Notes under the pieces: model-generated
Databases searched by the model: none
What the model was told of the DNA's origin: nothing
The model's input: only the letters and a program-made list of their open reading frames with translations
Assembly: GCA_964023275.1 (NCBI GenBank)
Contig: OZ029929.1
Coordinates: 10,794,983-10,858,982, forward strand
Direction of reading: 5' to 3'
Origin: Norana najaformis
Taxonomy: Eukaryota; Annelida; Clitellata; Crassiclitellata; Hormogastridae
DNA: 64,000 nucleotides
Part shown: positions 21,365 through 32,823 of the stretch, one piece after another
Position numbering within the stretch: position 1 is the first letter of the stretch
Layout: every line of letters starts with the position of its first letter
Made by a program: the position numbers and the translations under genes

Positions 21365-21775
21365 ACACGGAAGCCGATTGGTTTGTGCGCTAAACTTGTT
21401 ACGTGAAGTGTGCGGGTTCTAGCCTCCTGAGGCAGTTTCTGCGTAGGGACCTTGGGCAATTCCTGCACGCACAATTGCTCAGCGCCATCGATTGAATCTT
21501 ATTTAGCTACGACCCAGCGCAGAAGTTTTGCTGTGGTTGGTCCTGCTTTTTGGAATGGGCTTCCTAATGACTTACGCCAGGAATTTCTTAGTCTCTCCCC
21601 CTCTTTTCCGCAAACGCTTGAAGACCTTCTTTTTTTCACAGTGCTTCTGAGTTGTCGGGCCGGGAGCGCCTCTGAGGAGACTATCTTGAAGTGGTGCTTT
21701 ATAAATGTTCGATTACATTACATTAGATTAGTAGACAGTGGGGCTTAATAAACACAGAAATAATAATAGCACGTA
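21365..21775 (+). mobile_element. tRNA-derived SINE split by a LINE 3' end
   Basis: The left part (about 21365-21497) resembles the SINE at 6076 ('gacgcacaattgctcagcgcc'-type body). The right part (about 21722-21775) supplies its end ('cagtggggcttaataaacac'). The 21498-21720 insert is a reverse-transcriptase 3' fragment. Confidence 0.6.
21498..21720 (+). pseudogene. Non-LTR reverse transcriptase C-terminal fragment
   Basis: Encodes RSFAVVGPAFWNGLPNDLR and SFPQTLEDLLFFT, the hallmark 'R.F...GP..WN.LP..LR' C-terminus of CR1/L2/jockey-type LINE polyproteins. It is followed by the 3' box 'gtgctttataaatg' and an ATTACATT tail. It is 5'-truncated, as is usual for LINEs. Confidence 0.85.
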
Positions 21776-22284
21776 CTTCCCACTGTTGTTCGAGTTTTAG
21801 ATAAGTAAATAAGTAAGCACTGCATTTGTTAGCATGCCATATGTCCATCGACTGAGCGATTGTTGTTGCTTCCGATGATTGCTATTGGTAACGACTCAGT
21901 CTTCATGGAGACATACCTAACTGTCCCTTCTAACTCTGCTCAAGTTATATTTTCTTCTTATGTTGAGACGCAACGGTTTACTTCCCTTGAACAGCAGCGT
22001 TCAACGTGCTTTTTAAGAGGTCCTTAAAATGCGCTGTACAAGAACCCAGGTATGCAAATACATAAAAAGTAAAGGATCCCATATCCCACAAGTGAGAAGT
22101 AGGAGAGGCGCTTATCTCCTTTTCTTGGCCCATGAGCCGGTAATGGACGAATCCCAAGGTCCTGGACATGGGGGCATTGCATCGCAAGACTTGACCTTAA
22201 AGGTCACTATATACCAAAACATCCTGATACGCAAATACATACATGTCGATAATGTTGTTAGCTGGTTGTTATTTCTCCGAATGA

Positions 22285-22620
22285 CAAGTAAATGTAGATG
22301 TACACGATTTTATATAGCGACCGTCTGGCCTCGACCCTGCTCATTTTCAATGATTTTATCGGGTTAGATCCTTTACCACCGCTGCCCGTTTGTAGTAGTA
22401 GTAGTAGCCTAGTAGTGGTAGTAGTGGTAGTAGTAGTAGTTCTAATGTTTAACGACATCTTATGGCATCAAAGGCCGTTGACTTCGCCCTCCTTCTTCAT
22501 TCAGTCTTGGGACTGGCACTACCCGACTAAAGGCAGTGACGGAGTTCTGCCCGTTTGAATGGACACTTCGCCATTTAAGGTTCCCGTGCACGGACCGTGC
22601 TAGCCCGAGAATATAGCCAC
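22285..22620 (-). mobile_element. Family B copy interrupted by a SINE
   Basis: 'gcgaccgtctggcctcgacc' (about 22316) and 'gctagcccgag' (about 22598) bound a normal family B copy, but a foreign segment of about 155 bp sits in the middle. Confidence 0.8.
22393..22546 (-). mobile_element. SINE inserted into family B, with target-site duplication
   Basis: The insert is flanked on both sides by 'tgcccgtttg'. Read on -, it ends in a (TAC)n tail preceded by 'gccataagatgtcgttaaac'. A related 'gacatcatatggcagcattgg' sequence lies at about 25293. Confidence 0.8.
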
Positions 22621-22704
22621 AATCGGTTTGCAAGTCACTATGTGACCGGTACCCTATATACGTGCAATAGTTCTGTATATGAGCAGGCGTTAGCAAGCGA
22701 CTAC

Positions 22705-22853
22705 CTTTCCTGCGACCCATCTGTAGATGATTTGGAAGACGCAGATCATGACGTGGATGGCTAGGACGATGCAGACCGTTACCAGGACAACGTCGTTGCC
22801 CATCGTCAGTACGACGCGCCACGAATAGTGCTGACCATATGTCGAGTTCGGCT
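22705..22853 (-). CDS. Polycystin-1-like protein, first membrane segment
   Basis: Starts after 'gtactttag' and ends at AAG|gtagtc, phase 0. It encodes PNSTYGQHYSWRVVLTMGND, then VVLVTVCIVLAIHVMICVFQ and IIYRWVAGK. In polycystin-1 relatives a helix of the form 'NP.V..TV...L.LY.L...W.R..D' lies between the GPS/GAIN region and PLAT. This exon fits that place and pattern. GPS, REJ and other ectodomain exons were not found between here and 25.9 kb. Confidence 0.7.
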
Positions 22854-22859
22854 CTAAAG

Positions 22860-22990
22860 TACTTTTTCTTGTCCAAATAGGCACTAAAGCACTAGTGCTT
22901 GTCGAAATAGGCCCTGAAGTACTGGTACTTGTCGAAATAGGCCCTGAAGTACTGGTACTTGTCGAAATAGGCCCTGAAGTACTAGCACAT
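22860..22990. repeat. About 30 bp tandem repeat next to the TM1 exon
   Basis: Three to four copies of 'gaaataggccctgaagtact' plus 'ggtacttgtc', starting within 10-20 bp of the TM1 exon acceptor. The repeat supplies several alternative 'ctttag'/'cttcag'-like acceptors on the minus strand. Confidence 0.8.
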
Positions 22991-23159
22991 AAGATGACAT
23001 CACATTAAAGCTGATTAGTATTAGTTCTGTGTTATTATTTCTGTAGTTATGATACAGCGCCACAATCCAATGACAAAGCATCAATCGATGACATTGAACG
23101 ACTGTGCGTTAAGAACTTGCTCAAGGTCCTTGATGCAGAACCGTTTCAGATGTATCAAG

Positions 23160-23555
23160 GCAAGCGCTGGTAAGACAGGGTATAGGATGGAAGGGTAAAA
23201 GGTAAGGTAAAATAAGGTGAGACAGAGTAAGGTAGGGCAGGGTAGAATAGGTTGAGGTAGGGTTGGCAGCAATTTTAAGTATGTCGAATTCAGGCATTCT
23301 GAATTCGTGTACTGCTAAGTGGAAAGATCGAGAAGATATGTAAGGAAAGGTAAAAGTTAGGTAAGGAAAGGTAAAAGTTACGCAAGTAAAGGTAAAAGTT
23401 AGGTAAGGAAAGGTAAAAGCTAGGTATAGAAGGGTAAAAGTTAGGTAAGGAAAGGTAAAAGTTACGCAAAGAAAGGTAAAAGGTAGGTAAAGAAAGGCAA
23501 AAGTTAGGTAAGGAAAGGTAAAAGCTGGGTAAAGAAAGGTAAAGAAGCTAAATTA
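23160..23555. repeat. Degenerate AAGGTAAAAG minisatellite
   Basis: Two blocks: a 'gtaaggtaaaataaggt'-like purine tract (23170-23280), and about ten units of 'gtaaggaaaggtaaaagtta' of about 21 bp (23335-23550). Confidence 0.85.
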
Positions 23556-23945
23556 AAAGTTAACTTGTTTTGGCTAACTAATTTAAGAAAAGGAATGTCG
23601 GATTTGAAAAATTATGTCCTCACATGAAGCTGTTGCGGTAGGCTGTGAGTGGGTTGAGAGAAATGGGAAGGCGGCCGATCAGTGTTTGATTTCTCGAATA
23701 GGTAGGTAATAGGGCCTACTTAGTTTTGAACAGAACGCCTGAGAAGCGGTAGACAGAGAGGTTTGAGACAGATGACGTTGGTTTAGCATCAGAAGGGCAG
23801 GAGGAACGGAGAATTTGCCCAATTCAGGTATTGTATGGTTAGAGAAAATTCGCTAGATTGTAAGGTATTGGCTTTTATCAGGTATGAGGCCTGTTAGACT
23901 TCAGGTAAATCACATCAAGCTTGGTCGAGGTCAGGTTACGTCGTG

Positions 23946-24215
23946 TCATCGTAATCGTAATCTCGAGATTTCTACAGCGCCCAACGAAAGCTAAGTCGTG
24001 GGAACCAGCTTATTCACAGGCGCTCAGTCAAAACAAAATCGATAGGCAAAAGGGTTCGGTTCCAGGTCAAGATCCAGGAGTCAGACAGTCGGACGGCTAC
24101 GGTGGTTGGTGTTTGAAATTGACGCGAGAAGAGAGATAAGGGAAAGAGGAAGAATCAGGATAAGATTTTTGGAAAAGAAATGTTTTCAGTCTTGAGTGAA
24201 AGACAAGATAAACTT
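23946..24215 (-). mobile_element. Family A copy
   Basis: Near-complete copy from (aatcgt)n through 'ggaaaagaaatgttttcagt' and 'cttgagtgaaagac'. Very similar to the copy at 4090. Confidence 0.85.
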
Positions 24216-25898
24216 TAGATTATGGAAGGTAGGGCTAAGATACGATACGAAAAGGCTAATTTAAAGTCTTGCCATTTAGGCCTAAATTACCTTACCTCAG
24301 GTTGGGCAAAACTGTAGTCGCCATTTGCGATGTTTTAAAACTTATCGATAATCCAAGACATCGGAAACAGAGTAATCCAGCACTAAACGATGAATAATAT
24401 CAAGAAATTTAACGTCTAATATTTTTCTTATTTAGCAAAGAACCGGGGAATGTGGTAAACACAGCGTTTGTGACGTCATTGTATTCGTCAGCGTAGACTA
24501 CACGGTGTCCAATAAATACGAGCATCACTGTTTAGAAAAAGCAATTTTAATAAGTAAGTAAGTAGGCCTAATGCAGTTGCAAACATGCCATATGTCCATC
24601 AGCTGAGCAAGAAAAAATCGTAGGCCTAAGTTAAATTACGATGGTGGCCTGCTCTTAGCTTTTAAGTAGCGCTTTACAAATTCTCGAATCTAGGTTTTAA
24701 CGGATTGTATTCGGGCTAAACTCCAAACAACGACTTAATGAATATTACGAGTAGGCTCCGTGTAGCTCGTGGAACATTGTCCAGTAAAAGCGAGTAGAGG
24801 GCATAGGTTTGTATAAAATGTAAAAAAGTAGCGGATAGGAAGTAATTATATCTAACGGGGTCGTTTAGGTCTATGTGAAAACTTAAATAACAGAGCTGGT
24901 CTATGATGACCATTTATAAAGCAAACTGATGAATATGGGACCCTCCGCAACCTATTATAATAGGCCTACATCCGCAGCTTACCAACAGCTTGGGTGCGTC
25001 AGTTAGACGTGTGTTGGAATAATATATCCAGATAATCATATAACAGGCACAAATGGGCATTTGTTAAAGACATTCAATACTATTCTGGCCGTATGGATCT
25101 CATTCATATATTGCTGAATTTTTACTACTTCTCAAGTCGGGATTACGGTATTGATATAACTATGTTGTATCAATTTTTTGCGCTGTCAGTGCTTATTTTT
25201 TATTTCTGTTTTTTCTACCTCTGTAGTGAATTAAACGTAATCCTATACATATAGTTAAATTACATGTTATAATAGAAGAACCAAAAGTATAAAGACATCA
25301 TATGGCAGCATTGGCCGCTGACGTCGTTACAAATGTTCTAGATGAAAAACAGTTCTGTTTTTAAATAGTTTGGCTTAACTAACAATCAGTAAAGTCACAA
25401 TTAAACAAACCATTAAACTTAACTGAAAAAGATAGTCGTTACTTATCATAGAAACATGTGGAGAATAACAATGCACTTGAGTATAGCGATTGTATTATGC
25501 ATCATTACATGTTATTCTTGATATAGGCCTTTTAGGTGCAAGTGCGCACCCTATGTAAGTACTCGCTGAACTATTGACACCGTTATATGTTGTAGACTCC
25601 GAGCATACTCCGTTCAAATCTTCAACAGGCCCCCACAGTAAACAGCGTTGCCGAAATTGTCATTGACGCCTCCACCGCCGCTAAGCAGAATATGGGTGAG
25701 CGCTGAAGGTGTTGACAACGAAAAGTGCGATTTTTATAAAAGAAAATTTCCATTATTTACCAAATGTCTTGGCGGCGAAAGAAACGTTAGTGAATACATC
25801 AAAAAACGTTCGATGGCTGGAATATTTTACGTCTTGGAGCGAAGTTACGCTTACGATACAGTTAGATTTGTGTAACGGCTACGCGTAGCGTCGTAAAA
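24216..25898. other. Intergenic region between divergent genes
   Basis: Separates the minus-strand polycystin-like gene from the plus-strand FHOD start. It has a CRE-like 'gtgacgtcattg' at about 24471, short LINE-tail-like words near 24665, a SINE-like piece near 25290, and AT-rich DNA. The FHOD promoter and 5' UTR should lie in the last few hundred bases. I see no clear TATA box or initiator. Confidence 0.5.
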
Positions 25899-26069
25899 AT
25901 GGCAGCGTCAACGACGCTAACATGTCGAGTACAATACCTCGACGACATGGATCCTTTCACAACGAACTTTCCAGAACCGGCACGAGGGCCGAATTACATT
26001 TTTCTGACGAATGTACCGCTGCTTAACCAGATCGCGGGCGTTAAACGGACTCTGAAGGCGCCACATAAA
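25899..26069 (+). CDS. FHOD: FHOD formin, exon 1 with start codon
   Basis: FHOD (Fhos) formins nucleate and bundle actin filaments, act downstream of Rac/ROCK, and build stress fibres and muscle sarcomeres. The ATG at 25899 opens MAASTTLTCRVQYLDDMDPF and continues FTTNFPEPARGP and GVKRTLKAPHK. This aligns with the human FHOD1/3 N-terminus (TLACRVQFLDDTDPF...NFPEP, APHK). This is the GTPase-binding ubiquitin-like fold. The exon ends at 'cataaa|gtaagt', phase 0. Across the window 16 exons join with every phase consistent, giving about 1,241 residues before the right edge. The rest of FH2, the DAD and the ROCK sites lie beyond it. Confidence 0.95.
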
Positions 26070-26796
26070 GTAAGTTACGATTCTGGGTTGTTCGTTTATG
26101 TATGGCAGGTAGTGCAATTTCGCATCCCTTCGAAAAATCGGTGTAGGAGAAATTATTAAGTGTTTGCTTCACTTTGTGAAACTTCGTGGTGAAGGTTGTT
26201 AGGAAGGTCACTATTTAGAAGAAATAAAACAAAGACAAGGAGCAGTTTTGAGTCACTGTTGTTGTGTGTATGTGATGCTAAATTCAACATGTGATATTAA
26301 GCGTAGTACATGGCTCCACAGGATAACAGAAGTTCACACGATGTGCTGGGATGTGACACAGAATGCAGCTGTAGGTTAAAGGCCATGTTATTTCCATACA
26401 GCTGTCCTACCATTAAGCCTTTGTTTGAAATGTAAATGATAACATTTTAATAAATATTATGTATTGATTCCTGTGATACAAACTTTGATTTGGTTTGAAC
26501 TGGAACTTAAAGTACTTGACGTACAATGCAAACGGACATTATATAGCACTGCACTTCAGCAAGTAAAACTGATACTTCAGAAGTGGCTGCACAAGCCGCC
26601 ATCAAGTAAAACATATTTGCAGCCATTGACAGGTAGGGTAAGGCAAGGTAATACCTATTTGAGGTACCTGTGCGTAAGGTGCATGCATCTTTCAACAGTA
26701 ATCCAGTGAGGATTGAAACTGCAGATATAGCAGATGACAACAGCAACCCAACAAACAACCATTTCGTTACTGGTTATGCGATTCGGCCACAAACTT

Positions 26797-27160
26797 GATG
26801 CACAGGGGTGGCTTTTCTGAGGTACTTCAAAGGTGCTGTATTAAACGTGTTGTCTTGTACATAGATACATACCCTGGATAAATACCATTTACACTGGAAC
26901 CTCGTTATTAGGCTACTTTTGGCAGCCTTGTCAAGTACTGAGTATAACAAGGTTACTTGATAATAAGGTGCCTTCTAAAAGGCAGTTAATATTTGGGATG
27001 GGTATTTTATGCCTTTCAGTGTTGTATGTTGTAAATCATGTGTCCTGGGAGGCCCTCCTAGCAGCTTTTAAGAAATGCTTAACAGAAGCACCTATAATGG
27101 TTTTCAAAGGCTTTCAGTGATGCATGATGTTGTTGCTAGGTCTGCATCAGAAAGAGATAA
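26797..27160 (+). mobile_element. Tigger-type MITE-bearing duplicated segment, copy 1
   Basis: 'ggggtggcttttctgaggta' through 'aaatcatgtgtcctgggagg' to 'tgatgcatgatgttgttgct'. It contains 'acactggaacctcgttatta' and 'ctgagtataacaaggttac', which look like pogo/Tigger terminal-repeat sequence. About 90% identical by eye to 27835-28175. Confidence 0.75.
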
Positions 27161-27834
27161 GCATCTGAAAGGCAGGCTGCAGTCAGCCGCAGATTCTAGC
27201 TGCTAGTTGAAACATTAATAATATTAGCATTGAGTAAAAAACACACTATTGAATAATAGATATCAAAGTCCAGAAGGTACTTCAAAATCAGCATGTTGCA
27301 TTTTTTACATTCTTGTCTGAAGTGTTGTTCATATGCACCTAAACAAAAGCTGGAGTTTCTGACCTATTTACGTCAGGCTTTAAGGACTAGGGCCTGTATC
27401 GTTTGTGCACATTGAAACGTTCCCCACCGACAGAGTTCTGCGTTGCAAAACTTGCAGACCTGATAAAATTCTATCACTCATTTTCAGTTTCATATCAAGG
27501 AACTCCTTTGCCAGTGTTAACATTTAAAACATGAAACACGCCTACATTACCCTGTCAGTAATGGATTGGAATTCTTTGATTTGGCTTTGGATTATTATTA
27601 TTATTAATTAGAAACTTCTATGGTGCCAGTTTCTAATGCACTAGGCGTCAACTGATGCACCAAATTTAAGCCACAGTCAGGTCAGTATCCAGAAAGTCAA
27701 TCCATTGAAACAGAGAGGAAGTGGGAATAAACAAACTGAAAAGGTGTAGACTAACCTACCAGTGTTGGCTTCTAGTTGTCTGAGCACTGTTGCTTATGCT
27801 GGAACTGTTTATTCTTAACCACTTTAACATGATC

Positions 27835-28175
27835 AGTTGGGCTAGGGGTGGCTTTTCTGAGGTGCTTTAAAGGTGCTTGATTAAACATGTTGGCATGTAC
27901 ATAGATACATACCCTAGATAAATGCCATTTACATTGGAACCTGGTTATTAGGCTACCTTTGGCAGTCTTGTCAAGTACTGAGTATAAGAAGGTTACATGA
28001 TAATAAGGTGTCTTCTAAAGGCAATTAATATTTGGGATGGGTGTCTTCAGTGTTGTATGTTGTAAATCATGTGTCCTGGGAGGCCCTCCTAGCAGCATTT
28101 AAGAAATGCTTAACAGAAGCAGCTCTAATTGTTTCCAAAAGGCTTACAATGATGCATGATGTTGTTGCTAGGATT
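27835..28175 (+). mobile_element. Tigger-type MITE-bearing duplicated segment, copy 2
   Basis: Second copy of the 26797 segment in the same orientation, about 1.04 kb downstream, with scattered substitutions and small indels. Confidence 0.75.
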
Positions 28176-29524
28176 TTAACGTTTTAACCAGACCCATATA
28201 GCAGTTTGCTTAATACTGTGGCTTCGTATGAATGAGTCTTGATCGTAACACTGCATTATTTTATTTTAGTGAATTATTTTATTGATACATTCGTGCTGTG
28301 CAAATCCTCCCAATATTTCAGCTCATTTCTGGCTGCATTAATTAAAATAATGTTGTTGAAAACACCCAGAACATCACCTCAAAAAAACTTCATAGCGGTT
28401 CGCCCAAACTGACAACACGGTTTAAGATTAGTGATATTGCACTGAGTTCTGACAACTTTTGTTGTGCCTTGCTGTTATGATATTATGTGGGGCAGCAGTA
28501 GACAGCTGCATTCAGAGCAGAGCCGCAGTCTGTCGTCAGGATGTGGTAGAGAGGTATGGTTGAGTGGGACCTGCTCTCTTAGTGTGAGTTAGAAGCAGTG
28601 ATTCACACCTGATACACAGACACACCAGCAGTAACAGCAAACAACATGACAACCAGTTAAAAAGCAAAGCTACAAAAACACAGGCCTGATTCCAAAGACT
28701 ATCTGGAAAATTTACAGAACCTGTGTACTCAATATCCTGAGGGTACCGGTACTTATCAAATCACAAAGGTTGTTTTGAAGGTTGATATTTTCCAAACCAC
28801 TTGGCTAGCTTCAAAACTTTGGCTTGTTTATATCTGCAGAAGCAGTTCTAGAGTTGAGTGTTTGGGTTGTTTTCAGATGGTGCCCCTAGAATTATAAGGC
28901 TGGTCCAGAATGGTGGCCTAGTTCAGGAAGCTTAGAAAAGGACAGACTGGGCTTTTGCCATGGACTCAGTGATGGTTATTTTGATCATCTGTATAGAAGT
29001 AGGCTGCAAAGCATGCATTCTTGTGGAAAGTGATTGAGTGGAGGCATCCCATATTGCAACAGCACTCCACCATACTGTCACCATTTGATGTGTTATGGAA
29101 TATTGTGGGCTACTGTTGTGTGCTGTGACGTGTGGTGACTGAAATTAGAATTCTCTTCATGTGTGAATTTCTAGCCATCAGTCTAGCTCGGTTTTATTAC
29201 GTGCTGTGGAGTGAAGATTTTCATACAGGTTGGACTTTCGCCACTGCATCCAGGGTTTGATGCCCATTGTCACAATTTCTTTTAAATTCTTTGAATGACA
29301 ACGGTCTTTCAGAGCGGTAACTCACCAGAAAATTACTGATGGTAACGGTGACATTGCCCCTGGTAACTCACCAGTAAATTACCAGTAACTGATGGTAACA
29401 GACATTGCGAATCATACTAGTAATTTTTTAACCCTAGTTTTTACACATCAATTTCTGTCTCTAGGGTTCAGTTCCTATCATGTCTCATGAATTCAACATT
29501 CATTATTCATTAGTGAAATAGGGC

Positions 29525-29660
29525 ACAGTAGGTGATTGGTTAGAGCACTCGGCTTTTAGGCACAGAATACGAGTTTGAACTTCCTGCCCGCCAGGCAGGT
29601 ATTGTTGCACAGGGACCTTGGAAAGTCCTTCACACACAATTGCTCAGCTCCGTTGATGTT
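29525..29660 (+). mobile_element. tRNA-derived SINE head
   Basis: 'ggtgattggttagagcactc' (A-box-like) and 'atacgagtttgaacttcctg' (B-box-like), followed by a 'cacacacaattgctcagctcc' body as in the SINE at 21365. Confidence 0.6.
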
Positions 29661-30609
29661 CTGTCTTATGGTGTGTGTGCACTTCTGAAGTTTGGATGAA
29701 GGGCAGTATCAAATACAGTTGTATTGGTAGTTATATTGTTAAGGCAAGCAACCTGCATAGAAAAATCATCCTGTTGCTGGATTGCTTTTGCATGATAAAT
29801 TATTATAACTTTACTGTGATATACATGGTATCAATCGATGGTGTTCCAGTGCCTCTTCCACTGGACTGAGACAGGGCCTTAGCAGGATAAGCAAAGCATG
29901 CTCAAATGTGTAGGTCATAAGTCAAGATCTGAAAGATCTGCAACAAAGAGTGTCTGCAGTTTTCATGTTCATGTTTGAGCACTTCTTAGTAAAGATCTTG
30001 AAGAAGAACTATATCAGTTTTTTGCTTTACTATACAGCCAGGTTTCAGCACGGCTGAGAGGTCCAAAAGACACTATAAATGTCAACATACTTGAGTACGT
30101 ACATGCTGGTACGTACATACATGCATGCATGCATACATACACGTCTGGGTGTGCATGCGTGCATACATAGACTGTTTGGAATAGTATGGACGAGTTTACC
30201 AGTACTCCTGGTTTACCCATAATTCCACATGACGTGAAACCCCCAAAGCTCTCAACTTAACACATGTTGGTTAATGTGCAGTACAACAACTGGAATGTAA
30301 CACCAAATATAGGCTCACTACTTACTGATTTACTACCGGATGTATTGCAAATTAAGTCACTGGAGCATGCTGTGTAAGGTATTTCCTTTCCTTTTCTTTT
30401 TGATCACCATTTTGGTAAGACGTATTGTACTTAGTCACACTATAATGATGAGTCTATTCTTGAAGTGGCACTGTATAAATGCCAAATTACAATTACAATT
30501 ATATATGTTTAGGTATTTTGATGTATGTCATGTTTAGAGGTCATAATGACGGGAGTCATGTGTCAGTGTTCATCTGCCACTGAAGAGAAATGAACTGCTA
30601 TAGATCAGT

Positions 30610-31530
30610 TACATAGCACTTGGTGAAATGCAAGCCAAAATTGCTGAAGATTTGGGTTTTGCTGATTCAACTCTACAAGATTGAGTAAAAAAATGAAACA
30701 AATCTGCAGAGTGTGGATTGGAAGTTGGCTTGAAGAGAAAGTGTGTGCATTATTTGGGAAATCCAGATATGGAGAGGGCTTAACACGCATGGGCTACCCA
30801 AGAGAGAGGTAAGGTTACACCGCTATGTGGCCCCATTCTTCAGGCTTCTAAATTTGGAACTTTGATCCATGATGAAACTTTTAATGTGAGCAAAGGTTAC
30901 TTTAGTCCTGCTTTAAAAAGGCACCATGATATGTCGCAAGAGACTATAATCTGGAGAAGCTGATCAGCCAATAAGGTTGCAGCTAACACATTTCCTGTCA
31001 AACTAACAGACCTAATAGAAAGAGAAAACTGTGATGAAGAACTGTTATATATCTTTAGCGCTTTTGCTGTGCATTAAGTTTCATTAACTAGCGCTTTATA
31101 AATCTTCTTATAATAATAATAATAATAATAATATACAATCGTGATGAAACCTTCTTATTTGCAAAGATTTTGCGGGAGAAACCATTATAATTTGACTATA
31201 AAAACACGTAAAATACCAGGCTTTAAAAAATTAAAAGTTGGGGGGACTCTTCTTTTTTGCACTTACAAGATGGGCAATCATAAGCTTGCATTGCTTCTTG
31301 TTGGTCGCTTCAGCAACCTTTATTGTTTTAAACGTCTGAAGAAGAGAAACTGCCCGCCATATATATTAGCAGTAAATATGCTTGGATAACCAGGAACATT
31401 TTTGAAGGCTGGTTTCCCGCATCTTTTGTTCTGGCCGTTCGTAAGCATCTTCACAACAAAACACTGGAACCTAAGGAAAGCTCTTCTGAGAGCAAATCCT
31501 GGCCATCTGCTCTCATAAGCAATGGCTAAG
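30610..31530 (+). pseudogene. Tigger/pogo (jerky-type) transposase remnant
   Basis: Several frame-shifted but recognisable pieces occur in the correct order. These are a DNA-binding-domain-like GPILQASKFGTLIHDETF...GYFSPALKRHHD (about 30820-30935), a DDE catalytic block YNRDETFLFA (from about 31136), NLTIKTRKIPGFKKLKVGGT and LLFCTYKMGNHKLALLLVGR (about 31190-31310), and WITRNIFEGWFPASFVLAVR (about 31383-31442). Stops and shifts disrupt it, so it is dead. The DDE block's 'D-E-T' is kept. An 80 bp insertion splits it (31052-31134). Confidence 0.85.
31052..31134 (+). mobile_element. LINE 3'-tail fragment inserted in the Tigger remnant
   Basis: 'ctagcgctttataaatcttc' followed by (TAA)n, placed between the codons for ...EELLY and YNRDET. 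It has the same 3' box as the LINE ends at 21700, 60920 and 63040. Confidence 0.75.
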
Positions 31531-31854
31531 AAAGTGAAGTTAAAAATTAGTTGGTATATGGCCCTGTAGTTTATAGGTGGGCAGTGTATTTGGGTTGGTT
31601 TTCCAGGTATTATTAGAGTTTGTAAAATTAGTTCATGTGGTATTCAGGATTGGCACATAAGTTTCATATATGTATTTATTAATTGTATTGTATTAGTATT
31701 GGAAATGGAATAGGTGTGGTGTGTATATGTAGGAAATACTTAATACTCATCTAGCTAGCTCTTGTAGCTACGTAGTTTACGGGAGTGCTCTTCATCTTCT
31801 CTTTTTAGTTGCCCAGGATTATCGGTGAGCGAACTGACCCCCTTAGGTCCACCC

Positions 31855-31900
31855 TTGGATGATGATGGTGGTGATGACGACGACGATGATGATGATGAAC
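31855..31900. repeat. (GAT/GAC)n microsatellite
   Basis: Run of 'gatgatgatggtggtgatg' and 'acgacgacgatgatgatg'. Confidence 0.9.
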
Positions 31901-32823
31901 TAACCCAAATAGAATCTTATATAACAACTGAATGACACAGCCTGATGTATGGCTGCTACTCCCTGTCTGTGGCCAAGTGATAGCACTTTTGATGGATGAT
32001 CTGTAGGCGACTGATAATATTCAGGCCTTTGATCTGGTGGACTGTTGTGGAGACTTGAAACCTGATACTGTTTATGCAGAAGAGGTTGATAGTCAATTGC
32101 GTAATCATTTATGAAGTCAGAAATGACTTAGTGTTGACTCGTCAGCATGGTTCTGCCCACTGTGTCACACGTTATGCAGATCAGCTCATGAATAATTCAT
32201 TTTACTCGTCATGAATATTAATAAGTTTACTCCAAGTATTAATAGGTTTATTATTAAGGGAGAATTAGGATTTTGTTTGAGTCTTTGTTACATGTCAGTG
32301 GCTTCTTCAACAGTAATGTTGTGTTGAAAGATTGCCTCAGAACTGATATACCTGTAGTAGAAAGGGGTTATGGTTGAGGCCCGCAGAGGCGGAGAGAGAC
32401 AGCTAACCACGTTGGTCATGACAGTAAGCGGAAGGTTTACTTCATATTTGCCTTCTGTGTTTGCATGTACAGCATGACACAATGCCTTCATCCATTTATT
32501 CAATCGAATAGGTTCTGAGTATTTGACAGCCTACATGGGTTGGTGGTGAGTTGGCCTAGGTGTCTTTTGGCTGAGCTCTGAGTTCGTGACTAGTTTTAAT
32601 ACCTATCAGTTTTTGCTTCAGGTGTGGTGTTTCTGAAATATGCCAGGACGTGTGTTGAGCAGTTGCCTGTGTGTTGTGTTGAAGATCAGAAATGAAGGCT
32701 TGCTCTGATTGTGGAATTCTTGAAATTGCCATAGTTATTTACCAAAAACAAAGGCAAGGTGATGATGGAGGGGGATATTGAGTTATTGACAATTATTTTA
32801 TGGAACATTGAACAAAATCAGTT

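Noticed and set aside
25648..25875. Open frame just upstream of the FHOD start
   Set aside because: It has no ATG at its start, and its composition is not protein-like. It is best read as 5' UTR or promoter sequence.
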